DNA of 64,000 nt, from NCBI GenBank assembly GCA_963834445.1, contig CAWIBU010000009.1, positions 1,674,001 through 1,738,000 on the forward strand. Direction: 5' to 3'. Each line of letters begins with the position of its first letter. Position 1 is the stretch's first letter. Source of the stretch: PALSA-350 sp963834445 (lineage in GTDB: Bacteria; Acidobacteriota; Terriglobia; Terriglobales; Acidobacteriaceae). The position numbers were made by a program, and so were the translations under genes. The notes under the pieces were generated by a model that was not told where the DNA came from, did no database searches, and worked only from the letters and a program-made list of their open reading frames with translations. Positions 1-7,756 of this stretch are shown here, piece after piece.

Positions 1-3
1 ATT

Positions 4-390
4 GTGCTCGACGCCTCGGCGGCGGTTGACTGGTTGCTGCAGACCCCGGACGGGCAGCGCATCGAGCAGCGCATTTACGCACGCAACGAAACGCTGCACA
101 CGGTGCACTTGCTGGACGTAGAGTTTGCCCAGGTGATGCGGCGTTTGGTGCGCGAGGGTACAGTGACACGCCGGCGGGCCGAGGAGTCAATGGAAGATCT
201 GATCGCGGTTCGGGTCACCCGGTACGCCCCTGTATTGCTGCTGAACCGGATCTGGCAACTCAGAGAGAATCTAAGTGCCTACGATGCCGCCTACGTCGCC
301 CTTGCCGAAGAACTCAAGGCTCCCTTGATCACGCGGGACCGTGGCATCGCCGCTGCGGCGGGTCATCGAGCCACGATCGAAGTCTTCTAG
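4..390 (+). CDS. VapC-like PIN-domain toxin, 5' end cut by the window
   Basis: This encodes a small PIN-domain ribonuclease of the VapC toxin type. The N-terminus shows LDASAAVDWLL with the first acidic residue of the metal site. A second acidic cluster lies in SAYDAAYVALAEE, and the terminal LITRDRG motif carries the last conserved Asp. Length is about 128 residues, normal for VapC. The first visible start is a GTG only three bases from the edge. Family members usually begin a few residues earlier (Val-Ile-Val-Leu-Asp), so the true start and the partner antitoxin are probably just outside the window. Cleavage of tRNA or mRNA is known for the family; the target here is unknown. Confidence 0.8.
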   Translation: MLDASAAVDWLLQTPDGQRIEQRIYARNETLHTVHLLDVEFAQVMRRLVREGTVTRRRAEESMEDLIAVRVTRYAPVLLLNRIWQLRENLSAYDAAYVALAEELKAPLITRDRGIAAAAGHRATIEVF

Positions 391-509
391 ACCAGCGCAG
401 CAAACGAAAACCCAACGAACGAAAACAAAATTGGAAGTTTCGTCAACAGAAGAACCTGGCACTTACGAAATGCTGTCCAAAGACTTCCGTGAAAGTAGGG
501 GTTTCAAGA

Positions 510-584
510 CAGACGAAGATGACCCTAACGCAGTATGGCTACCACGACAGATGTCCATGTGTTCATAAGGGTCATCTTCGTCTG
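510..584. repeat. 17-bp perfect inverted repeat
   Basis: The arm CAGACGAAGATGACCCT at 510-526 is exactly complementary to 568-584, leaving a 41-nt loop. It lies about 120 bp downstream of the PIN toxin. It could be a terminator-like or recombination structure. There is no T-run directly after it, so a classic intrinsic terminator is unlikely. Confidence 0.6.
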
Positions 585-638
585 GCCTACATTTCTTGAC
601 GTGAGACGCGCTTAGTCTTGGCCGTAAAGGGTCCGTCC

Positions 639-666
639 GTCACCAGGTTCCCGTCACCAGGTTCCC
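639..666. repeat. 14-bp tandem direct repeat
   Basis: GTCACCAGGTTCCC occurs twice back to back (639-652, 653-666), about 75 bp before the UPF0175 gene. The position would fit a tandem regulator site, but nothing else supports that. Confidence 0.5.
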
Positions 667-738
667 ATGGCAGGCAGGTCTTCCGGGTCTTCCGTGGGGG
701 GCTTCCGTTATAAAATAGGGCTATAGCTGGGCGGGTAT

Positions 739-993
739 ATGGCGTTGCATCTTGACATCTCGGAATCCGTAGCCGGCAGCCTCCGGTTACCGGTGCAGGA
801 AATCGAGCCGCGCCTCCGCGCCGAGCTTGCGCTTGCTCTCTATGCTCAGGGTATCCTGCCGTTCGGGAAGGCATCCGAACTTGCTGCTGTCTCCCGTTTT
901 CAACTCGCCGAGTTGCTTGGACAGCGGGCGATTCCACGTCACTACGCGGATGACGAACTGGCCCAAGATCTCGACTATGCTCGCGGTCAGTAA
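739..993 (+). CDS. UPF0175-family antitoxin
   Basis: An 84-residue protein matching the UPF0175 (COG2886) antitoxin family. It has a helical N-terminus (ELALALYAQGILPFGKASELA) and the helix-turn-helix-like stretch ASELAAVSRFQLAELLGQRAIP that is typical of the family. It overlaps the downstream PIN gene by 17 bp, the usual layout of a co-translated toxin-antitoxin operon. The protein probably neutralises the PIN toxin and represses its own promoter. Family assignment is from recognisable motifs; autoregulation is inferred. Confidence 0.8.
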   Translation: MALHLDISESVAGSLRLPVQEIEPRLRAELALALYAQGILPFGKASELAAVSRFQLAELLGQRAIPRHYADDELAQDLDYARGQ

Positions 994-1468
994 TACCTCT
1001 CCCATCTCAAATCTTGCCTCCACTGACCGACTTGTACTTCTGAAGTCGCAATTCTCCACGGTCTCGATCCCCAATGCAGTTGCCAACGAACTGGCGACGC
1101 ACCCGGATCCCGCTGCCCGCGAAGCGATCCAGAGTGCTATCCGGGAAGGGTGGTTGCGCATTGAAACTGCGCAGGATTCTCCCCTGCTCAGGATTCTCCT
1201 GTTGCAACTTCACCCAGGCGAGGCCGAGGCTATTGCGCTCGCCACGGACATCAAAGCGGACATCGTGCTTATTGACGAACAGGAAGGACGCCAGCTTGCC
1301 TCAAAGGCGGGCCTTGCCGTCACTGGCGTTCTTGGCGTCCTGCTGCGCGCCAAGCGCAAGGGCGAGATTGCAGCGGTAAAGCCTGAGATTGATCTTCTCC
1401 GCTCTAAAGCCCGCTTCTTTGTATCTCCATTACTGGAAGCAAAGGTTCTCGTCGCAGCCGGAGAGTAA
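977..1468 (+). CDS. DUF3368-family PIN-like toxin
   Basis: A 163-residue protein of the DUF3368 (COG2405) PIN-like family, the regular partner of UPF0175 antitoxins. The sequence starts MLAVSNTSPISNLA, where the conserved Asn/Ser replaces the first PIN Asp. It continues with LHPGEAEAIALA and VLIDEQEGRQLA, which carry the other acidic residues, and ends with the VTGVLGVLLRAKRKG segment. The frame stays open further upstream, but the ATG inside the end of the antitoxin gene gives the family-typical N-terminus. The protein is probably a ribonuclease toxin; activity has not been shown for most of this family. Confidence 0.8.
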   Translation: MLAVSNTSPISNLASTDRLVLLKSQFSTVSIPNAVANELATHPDPAAREAIQSAIREGWLRIETAQDSPLLRILLLQLHPGEAEAIALATDIKADIVLIDEQEGRQLASKAGLAVTGVLGVLLRAKRKGEIAAVKPEIDLLRSKARFFVSPLLEAKVLVAAGE

Positions 1469-1602
1469 AAACACCCGGAGTTGAAGGGGCTCGGCTAGAT
1501 ACGGCGCGGCTAAATACGGCGACCCGATACGTACTCACCCAGGTTCCTGGGCGGGCGAAGCGGGTCGGTTGAATTTGCTGCAATAGGTATGCTGTCACCG
1601 GA
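1469..1602. other. short spacer with a 15-bp imperfect tandem repeat
   Basis: This is the gap between the converging PIN toxin and the truncated methyltransferase. CGGCTAGATACGGCG at 1492-1506 is followed directly by a copy with one mismatch at 1507-1521. It marks the point where the methyltransferase frame has been lost. Confidence 0.4.
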
Positions 1603-3459
1603 TTAACCCCCGAAGTCTGCGCTCTCGGGAACGTGTTCGTAGATTGTCCAAAGAGCCTTGACGTAGCCATCGCCAAACTCCGATCGAATGTCTTTCCCTC
1701 CAATGAAAGGAGGGTTGCCGACGATGAAGTCTGCTTCCGGCCACTTCGCCATTTTGGGTTCAATGTATTCGTAGACGGCCTTTCGAGCCGTTTCATCGGG
1801 CACCTGTCGGCCTGTAGTCGGGTGTTCTCTCATCGTGACGCCATCCCACTGGGTGATGGGCTCGCCTTCTCTATTCAACGCGGGCGTTTTCTTCTTCCAG
1901 GTAAGCAGAGCGTCGGCTTCAACAATGTTGTGGAAGTTGCGGATGACGGGGATGGGCGGCTGGGCATCGCCGCGAGTACGGAAGTGCCATTGCAGGTAGC
2001 CGATCCATAGGACGAGGTCGGCGATGACGGCGGCTCGCGGGTTCAGCTCAAGGCCGAGCAGCTGGTGAGGATCGACGGTCAATCCGGTATGTTCGAGACT
2101 GTTCTGGGTTTCGCCGAGCGAAAAGAGGGTTTCGAGGACCTCGCCCTCAAGGCGCTTCATGTGCTCAAGGGCGACGTAGAGAAAATTGCCGGAGCCGCAC
2201 GCGGGGTCAAGAACGCGGGTGGAACAGAGTTGCCGATGAAAGGCGCGAGCGGTCTCGATAGCGGCGCCGTGGTCGCCAGCGTTCACTTGCTGGGTGATGA
2301 CGGTGAGGGCAGTGCGCCAGTCATCGCGCAGCGGTTCGACGAGCGTGGGGATGACAAGACGTTCTACATAGGCGCGGGGAGTGTAGTGCGCTCCCAGGGC
2401 GTGGCGTTCGTCGGGGTCGAGGGCGCGTTCCAGTAGCGTGCCGAATATCGCCGGCTCAACGTCGCGCCACCGCGAATCCGCTGCCTCAATCAGGAAACCG
2501 AGCTGATCGCGAGAAAGCGGGAGGGCTTTCGTTGATTCGAAGAGTCCGCCGTTGAACCTGAGAAGGTCTTTGCGGAGGATGGGCGAGAAGCCGCCTTCGT
2601 TCATGGTGCGCCAGAGAGCTTCTGCCATGTTAGGAAAGTTGCCGACATCCTCGCGGAGGCTCTCAAGGAGGTTGAGCCAGCCGCGCGGGGGCAGCAGGCC
2701 GACCCCCTCGGCAAACGAAGTGAAGATGCAGCGGGTAAGGAACTCGGCGACCTCCTTGGGGGAGTGCTGTAGCTCAAGATTCCGGGCGAGAACTGCAAGC
2801 TTAGCGGCGACCTCTCTCGTAACCTTGGCTGTCTCGCGAGAGGGGTCGAGCGAATGCGGGTCGAGCCAGACTGCCCGCAGGCGGTCGCGGATTGTTGAGT
2901 GCTCAAGCTCGCGGAGCAAAACACGGAAGGAGCGTGGGTCAGGGAACGGCAGATAAGCTTTGCCCGTGAGAGAGAAGTCCGCATAAAGCTCAATCGAGTG
3001 GCCAACGTCGACGACAACGAGAAATGGTGGCCACCCCTCGGATGAGGGAAGGGCTTTGGCGTATCGTTCTGCCTGACCGCGGGCCGCAAGCATGGCCTGG
3101 TCCCAACCGTGGGTTCCACGAACTGCGGTGCCTTTCTTGATTCGGCTTGAGGTGGCAGGTGCAAGTGCGAATTGTGACGACAAACCCAATTGGGGATTGC
3201 TGCCTTGCTTTGCCTCCAGAACGAAGCAGTTGCGTTTGTAGAGGTCGATGTAGTTCGTTGCAGTCGAGCCGTCGAGGTTTTGGAAGACGACTGCTTTGTC
3301 TATTACGTAGGTGTTGTTGGTTTCCTCAGCCTGGCTTGGGTCCGGGCGAGGCAGATCGAGATAGTCGCAGAGTTCAGAAAGAAAGAGAGCATAGTTGGCG
3401 CGCTCCGATGCAGAGGATCGCTGCCAGCGGGCAATGAACTTTTGTGCGTCCAGTGGCAC
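1603..3459 (-). CDS. MmeI-like type IIL restriction-modification enzyme, C-terminally truncated
   Basis: The protein resembles MmeI-type single-chain enzymes that join a nuclease, an N6-adenine methyltransferase and a target-recognition domain. The N-terminus (KFIARWQRSSASERANY) and LYKRNCFVLEAKQ, with an E-x-K pair, fit the MmeI nuclease region. Methyltransferase motif I is DPACGSGNFLYVALE and motif IV is NPPFIGGKDIR. The protein ends 30-odd residues after motif IV (ESADFGG), where intact relatives continue for several hundred residues including the recognition domain. It therefore lacks the part that reads DNA sequence and is probably inactive. The start is a GTG. Its neighbours are toxin-antitoxin genes, which fits an eroding defence locus. 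Confidence 0.75.
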   Translation of the reverse strand: MPLDAQKFIARWQRSSASERANYALFLSELCDYLDLPRPDPSQAEETNNTYVIDKAVVFQNLDGSTATNYIDLYKRNCFVLEAKQGSNPQLGLSSQFALAPATSSRIKKGTAVRGTHGWDQAMLAARGQAERYAKALPSSEGWPPFLVVVDVGHSIELYADFSLTGKAYLPFPDPRSFRVLLRELEHSTIRDRLRAVWLDPHSLDPSRETAKVTREVAAKLAVLARNLELQHSPKEVAEFLTRCIFTSFAEGVGLLPPRGWLNLLESLREDVGNFPNMAEALWRTMNEGGFSPILRKDLLRFNGGLFESTKALPLSRDQLGFLIEAADSRWRDVEPAIFGTLLERALDPDERHALGAHYTPRAYVERLVIPTLVEPLRDDWRTALTVITQQVNAGDHGAAIETARAFHRQLCSTRVLDPACGSGNFLYVALEHMKRLEGEVLETLFSLGETQNSLEHTGLTVDPHQLLGLELNPRAAVIADLVLWIGYLQWHFRTRGDAQPPIPVIRNFHNIVEADALLTWKKKTPALNREGEPITQWDGVTMREHPTTGRQVPDETARKAVYEYIEPKMAKWPEADFIVGNPPFIGGKDIRSEFGDGYVKALWTIYEHVPESADFGG

Positions 3460-3558
3460 TATGCGGTTCTCTTAGGCATGAATGAAGCCATTCTAGTGCC
3501 GAGGTGATCTATTAAGTATGGCATTCGAGATGCCAACCTACCTCTAGCCCTTTTAGAT

Positions 3559-3588
3559 TGCAAGAAAAAAGCGGTATTTTTTCTTGCA
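3559..3588. repeat. AT-rich perfect hairpin, 12-bp stem
   Basis: TGCAAGAAAAAA and its exact complement flank a 6-nt loop (GCGGTA), about 100 bp upstream of the MmeI-like gene start. The symmetry could be an operator or a transcript-end structure. Its position upstream of a restriction-type gene suggests a controller site, but no controller gene is visible. Confidence 0.5.
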
Positions 3589-3752
3589 GATGCATCAGTC
3601 GATTATGCTGCAAACCATTGAAAGTAAGTTGTCTTAACGTATCCGTGCAATGGAGGATGGTGGGCGTTCTCTCCCCGAGATTTCTCGATCCTGGAGAGCG
3701 CTCCACAGTTATTCGGCGCTGCACCGTCTGACGGCGGGCGGGGGGCGTCGCG

Positions 3753-4034
3753 TCATTCGCGGTATTTACGACGCGCGGCGGGGTTCCAGGCGGCGAGCAT
3801 GCCGACGCCCATCACCTTCGCCGTGGCTCGGAATCGCGAGCTGGTCCATCCACGCCGGACTGGTTTTATCCAAGGGCGGGTCGGAGGTGATAGCGTCAGG
3901 GACCTGCGCCACGGCACCAGGCGCTTCACTGCTGCGCTTCTCAGCCACGCTCTCGCCACGTCCAAACCGCCCAACGCTGCAACGGCTCCGACCGCTCCCG
4001 AGCTCTTGATGAAGTTCCTGCGTGTCTTGCGCAT
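3753..4034 (-). pseudogene. remnant of a Tat-exported alpha/beta hydrolase
   Basis: The frame begins with a clear twin-arginine signal (RKTRRNFIKSSGAVGAVAALGGL). After roughly 40 residues the homology moves to the neighbouring minus-strand frame (3766-3948). There it reads DAITSDPPLDKTSPAWMDQL followed by AIPSHGEGDG. This resembles the mature N-terminus of Acidobacteria alpha/beta hydrolases, which usually have SDPPxD followed by a PSHG segment. The nucleophile region and the rest of the fold are missing. The locus therefore looks like a frameshifted and deleted gene start. The signal peptide is certain by eye; the hydrolase identity is from memory of the family. Confidence 0.5.
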
Positions 4035-4300
4035 GGTTCTCCGTAAGTTTCTAGTACATGCAAAGGGGTGGCTATAATTTCGCCATCCTGCAAAGGTAGT
4101 ATAGGCGAATCACGTTGTCCGATAACACCAGTAGGTGGAGTGGATTTGTAAACACTCGCCGACTCTTGGAGACCTAAACGACATCAAGGATTGATTTGAT
4201 GATCTATGACTCATTCAGAACTGCAGCACTTAAGATCTGTGAACTCCGGTTGCCAAGACTATGGTGATTCTGTAAGTTACCGGAGTGCTGCACAGTCTGC
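4035..4300. other. intergenic region, nothing recognised
   Basis: A 266-bp AT-richer stretch between the hydrolase remnant and the end of the metallo-hydrolase gene. No coding frame, hairpin terminator or RNA gene was recognised. Confidence 0.4.
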
Positions 4301-5224
4301 TTAGTACTGTCTGAGGTCATGGCCGTTGACGACGTCGCCGGAGTAGTTCCGATGGATTTCTTTCACAAGATCTACTTCGTCCGGAAGTCCGAAGTAGAGC
4401 TGGTGATACAGCACGAGAAGTTTAGGCTTCGCCCGCGCCGCCAGATCTGCCAATTCCCGGGTTGATGTATGCGAGGTGCGATGGTACTGCCCGCGTACGG
4501 ATCCGAATACCTGATTAAAACGGTCCTCTGAATACACTTCGTGCACCAGGACGTCACACCCGTGACAGGCTTCCACGATGGAGTCCATTGGGACCGTATC
4601 ACCGGAGATGACAATTGTACGGCCGCCGGCATTGATCGCATATCCGAAAGCCTGCGGCCACGATCCGTGCTTGACGGCGATGGCCTGCACCGTCACATTC
4701 TCATCCTTATAGATTGGACCTGCCGCTGCGATTTCGTGCACATTCACCGTCAACGATGAAAGGTCCAGGCCCTCCTTGCCATGAGTGCGGATTTGAATGT
4801 CCTCTGCATAGGCTTGTTTCAAATGCGCAGTCATCGCGGCCATTCCCCTGGGACCGTAGACCTCAAGCGGCCGGCGACGGCCGACGTCCCAGGGAGTCAG
4901 GATAAGGTCCGGATATCCCAGGGTGTGATCTGAGTGAAGATGAGTGACGAATAACCTCGTCAGGTTGGTGGCATCCAGCGCGCTGATTCCGAATTTTTCA
5001 GCCGCCGCCTGCGCCTGCCGCACGACACCCGGTCCGGCGTCAAAGAGGTACGCCTGGCCGTTTATAACCACGGCGACACACGGCCCGGAGGCGGAAGGAT
5101 CGGGAATTGGTGTTCCGGAGCCGAGGATGATGACCTTCGCGCTCTCGGCGGAGAGGGCATAAGCCGTGATGAGAAGCAACCCGGCAAGCGCAGCGGTCAG
5201 TGCGGAAATCCTGAGTATTCTCAC
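4301..5224 (-). CDS. secreted MBL-fold metallo-hydrolase (RNase Z/arylsulfatase-like)
   Basis: A 307-residue metallo-beta-lactamase-fold hydrolase. After a signal peptide (RILRISALTAALAGLLLITAYA) comes the strand VIILGSGTPIPDP, typical of the RNase Z and AtsA-like branch. The metal motif THLHSDHTLG follows, then ISGDTVP with the bridging Asp, and a terminal LYHQLY. The GTG at 5224 is preferred because a GGTGG stretch lies just before it and the signal peptide starts there; the frame stays open upstream but without protein-like sequence. Substrate is unknown. The signal peptide argues against tRNA processing and for a periplasmic esterase or sulfatase-like activity. It diverges from the MFS gene. 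Confidence 0.8.
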   Translation of the reverse strand: MRILRISALTAALAGLLLITAYALSAESAKVIILGSGTPIPDPSASGPCVAVVINGQAYLFDAGPGVVRQAQAAAEKFGISALDATNLTRLFVTHLHSDHTLGYPDLILTPWDVGRRRPLEVYGPRGMAAMTAHLKQAYAEDIQIRTHGKEGLDLSSLTVNVHEIAAAGPIYKDENVTVQAIAVKHGSWPQAFGYAINAGGRTIVISGDTVPMDSIVEACHGCDVLVHEVYSEDRFNQVFGSVRGQYHRTSHTSTRELADLAARAKPKLLVLYHQLYFGLPDEVDLVKEIHRNYSGDVVNGHDLRQY

Positions 5225-5317
5225 AACACCACCTGCCGCGCGAGTGTACCACGCAGGCGTTATAGAATAGCCAGGCCCCAGCTTCACCACCGGATTCAAG
5301 GCCCTGACGAGAGGTCG

Positions 5318-6784
5318 ATGAAAGTTCCCGCCGCTGTGACCAGCCCGGTCAGTGCACAGTCTTCGCATGCCGACATTGATCCCGGCCGGTGGAATTCGCT
5401 GGCAGTTGTACTTGCGGCGGCCTTCGTTACGGGGCTCGATTTTTTCATTGTGAATGTTTCCATCCCGTCCATCCAGGCGAACTTGCATGCCACGTTTGCC
5501 GAGGTGCAACTCATCATCGCCAGCTACGGGCTGACCTATTCCGTATTTCTCATCTCTGGCGGAAGGCTTGGGGACATCTTCGGACGGAAGCGAATGTTCA
5601 TGTGGGGCGTCACTGCCTTCACAGGTGCATCCCTGCTTTGCGGTGTTGCCCCCTCGCCGCTATTTCTGATTGCTGCCCGCGCGCTCCAGGGGGTTTCTGG
5701 AGCGTTGTTGTCACCGCAGGTTCTTTCCATCATTCAGGTCACGTTTCCGCAGCGCGAACGCGCCAAGGCCTTTGGTCTGTTCGGCACAGTGATCGGCATG
5801 TCCTCGTTTTCGGGGAACGCCCTGGGGGGACTCCTTGTCAGCGCTGATGTGTTCCACCTGAGTTGGAGACCTATCTTTCTTATCAACCTTCCCATCGGGC
5901 TGTTGACAGTGATTGGTGCGAAGAAGTTTGTGAAGGAGTCTCGCTCCCCAAAGGCGCGCCGACTCGACCTGGGTGGCGTTGCAATTATGACGCTTGCGCT
6001 TATCCTGCTTCTGTATCCCCTGATTCAAGGCCGCGAAGCAGGTTGGCCCGCCTGGGCGTTTGCTTGTCTGGCGGCTGTACTGCCCATTTTGTTTCTGTTT
6101 GTTCAATTCGAGAAGCGGGTCTTGGCAAGGGGAGGATCCCCACTCATGGAGCTCTCTCTCTTTCACAACCGCGTGTTCGTCATCGGTTTGTGCAGCGGAG
6201 TGTGTTTTTTCAACGGTACTGCCTCATTCCTCCTGATCTCAACGATTTTTCTTCAAAATGGCCTGGGTTACTCCGCACGCCATGCTGGGCTTACGTTCTT
6301 GTGGTTCGCCATCGCCTTTCTTGGTAGCTCGCTGGCTTCGGTCCGCGTGCAGCCCATACTTGGCAGCAGGATCATCAATCTGGGCGCAATGCTGATGATC
6401 AGCGGACTTGTCGGACTGCTTTGGATCACTTCACGGCGGGGCGGCTCGCTCAGCAGTCTGGACCTTGCGCCGATTCTTCTGGTCTACGGGACAGGGCAGG
6501 GTTTTATCATGCCAACTCTGATCAATACGATTCTCATTAACATCAAAGGCCACGACGCCGGTTCGGCTTCCGGAGTCTTGAGCACAGTGCAGCAGGCCTC
6601 GTTCGCTACGGGCATCGCCATCATTGGAACCGTCTTCTTCAGTGCGCTGGGAAAAGCAAGTTCCACGGGCGCTTTTATTCACTCGTTGCGGGTCGCGTTT
6701 TCGGTAAACATCTGTTTGCTCATGGTTACCTTTGTACTCATTCTTCTGATTCCCCGGTTTCCGGCGCGGGAACAAATTCATTAA
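5318..6784 (+). CDS. MFS transporter, DHA2 (EmrB/QacA) family
   Basis: A 488-residue integral membrane protein with about 14 hydrophobic segments, as in the 14-TM drug:H+ antiporter-2 family. Family motifs include LDFFIVNVSIPSIQ in TM1 and the loop 2-3 motif GGRLGDIFGRKRMF. The motif-C-like region (GTVIGMSSFSGNALGGLL) is in TM5. It probably exports small molecules or drugs across the inner membrane. The family includes multidrug pumps, but the substrate cannot be read from sequence. It is divergent from the metallo-hydrolase and lies just upstream of the sulfation genes without a tight operon link. Confidence 0.88.
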   Translation: MKVPAAVTSPVSAQSSHADIDPGRWNSLAVVLAAAFVTGLDFFIVNVSIPSIQANLHATFAEVQLIIASYGLTYSVFLISGGRLGDIFGRKRMFMWGVTAFTGASLLCGVAPSPLFLIAARALQGVSGALLSPQVLSIIQVTFPQRERAKAFGLFGTVIGMSSFSGNALGGLLVSADVFHLSWRPIFLINLPIGLLTVIGAKKFVKESRSPKARRLDLGGVAIMTLALILLLYPLIQGREAGWPAWAFACLAAVLPILFLFVQFEKRVLARGGSPLMELSLFHNRVFVIGLCSGVCFFNGTASFLLISTIFLQNGLGYSARHAGLTFLWFAIAFLGSSLASVRVQPILGSRIINLGAMLMISGLVGLLWITSRRGGSLSSLDLAPILLVYGTGQGFIMPTLINTILINIKGHDAGSASGVLSTVQQASFATGIAIIGTVFFSALGKASSTGAFIHSLRVAFSVNICLLMVTFVLILLIPRFPAREQIH

Positions 6785-6937
6785 CTGCGGGTAACAAGCT
6801 TCTACCTTGGGATTAATTCGAAGCAAGAAGCGAACAATTTCTTGCGACGGTTCTGTTGAAACAGGCGTGGCTTCCGTCATTACCGATCTCTGTCGGCCGG
6901 TGAGGGGTTGCTATGATACTGCGAACATCAATCAGGC

Positions 6938-7702
6938 GTGGATGCCGACAAAACGATGGAATATGTTCTAGGTTTTCTGATCGCGTGTGCGGTCGGGCTC
7001 ACCGGCGTCGGCGCCGGAAGCATTACTGCGCCTATCCTTATTCTATTCTTTCATCTCAACCCGGCGGTTGCGGTTGGAACCGCACTTACTTTTGCCGCGG
7101 TCATCAAGTTAGCGGTTTTGCCAATCTATCTACGGCGCCAACAGGTCAACTATCGAATCCTTGGACTGCTTTGCCTTGGCGGCATCCCCGGCGTAGTCAT
7201 CGGTATCCAGGTGCTTAAGCGATTGAGCGTGGGGGACCACGAGCGTGAAATTTTCTTTTTGCTGGGATTCACCATCATCGTTCTCTCGTTGATCAACTTG
7301 TATCGATCGTTTCGAAAGCGGATCCTCGCAGCTTCGGCGGACCACTCGCTCTGGCTGCCGCCAATTGCCGCTATCATCGGCGCCGAAGTGGGTGTGTCGT
7401 CAGCAGGGGCGGGGGCTCTGGGCGCCGTGGCACTTTTGAGCCTGACGCGGTTGACGCCAGCTCTTGTAGTCGGGACCGACATGGTCTTCGGTCTGACTGT
7501 TTCTGCTATCGGCAGCGGGCTCCACCTTTTCATTGGGCACTACGACGCGCACATCCTATTGAGGCTTTGCATGGGTGGAGTCGTGGGTGCAGTTGCCGGG
7601 GCCCTGCTTAGTTCGAAAATTCCTTCCCGCGCCCTGCAACTTCTGCTCTTCCTATGCCTGATAGGTCTCGGCGTTCAGCTTTGCCTCAAAGCTGTAGGTT
7701 AA
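6938..7702 (+). CDS. TauE/SafE-family permease
   Basis: About 254 residues with 7-8 membrane segments and the family pattern of two half-repeats. The first begins GLTGVGAGSITAPILILFF and the second includes IIGAEVGVSSAGAGALGAVALL. TauE/SafE proteins move sulfite, sulfoacetate or other organo-sulfur anions across the inner membrane. The start is either GTG at 6938 or ATG at 6956; neither has a strong ribosome site. Its place at the head of a PAPS and sulfotransferase cluster suggests it handles a sulfur anion for that pathway. That link is inferred from position only. Confidence 0.85.
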   Translation: MDADKTMEYVLGFLIACAVGLTGVGAGSITAPILILFFHLNPAVAVGTALTFAAVIKLAVLPIYLRRQQVNYRILGLLCLGGIPGVVIGIQVLKRLSVGDHEREIFFLLGFTIIVLSLINLYRSFRKRILAASADHSLWLPPIAAIIGAEVGVSSAGAGALGAVALLSLTRLTPALVVGTDMVFGLTVSAIGSGLHLFIGHYDAHILLRLCMGGVVGAVAGALLSSKIPSRALQLLLFLCLIGLGVQLCLKAVG

Positions 7703-7756
7703 ATTCAGTCTCAGATAGCTCCCGGCAATTAAGTTATCGACCCGCTCTCAAACCCT

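Larger units (their letters stand above)
391..738. other. intergenic region with inverted and tandem repeats
   Basis: No credible gene lies between the two toxin-antitoxin loci. The stretch holds a 17-bp perfect inverted repeat (arms 510-526 and 568-584) and a 14-bp tandem direct repeat (639-652 and 653-666). Short CTTCCG-rich repeats follow just before the antitoxin gene. The open frame at 341-568 overlaps the PIN gene and has no protein-like features. Confidence 0.5.

Noticed and set aside
341..568. 75-residue open frame after the first PIN gene
   Set aside because: It overlaps the toxin gene in another frame and ends inside the inverted repeat.
3512..3724. 70-residue minus-strand open frame
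   Set aside because: It runs through the AT-rich hairpin and shows no protein-like pattern.
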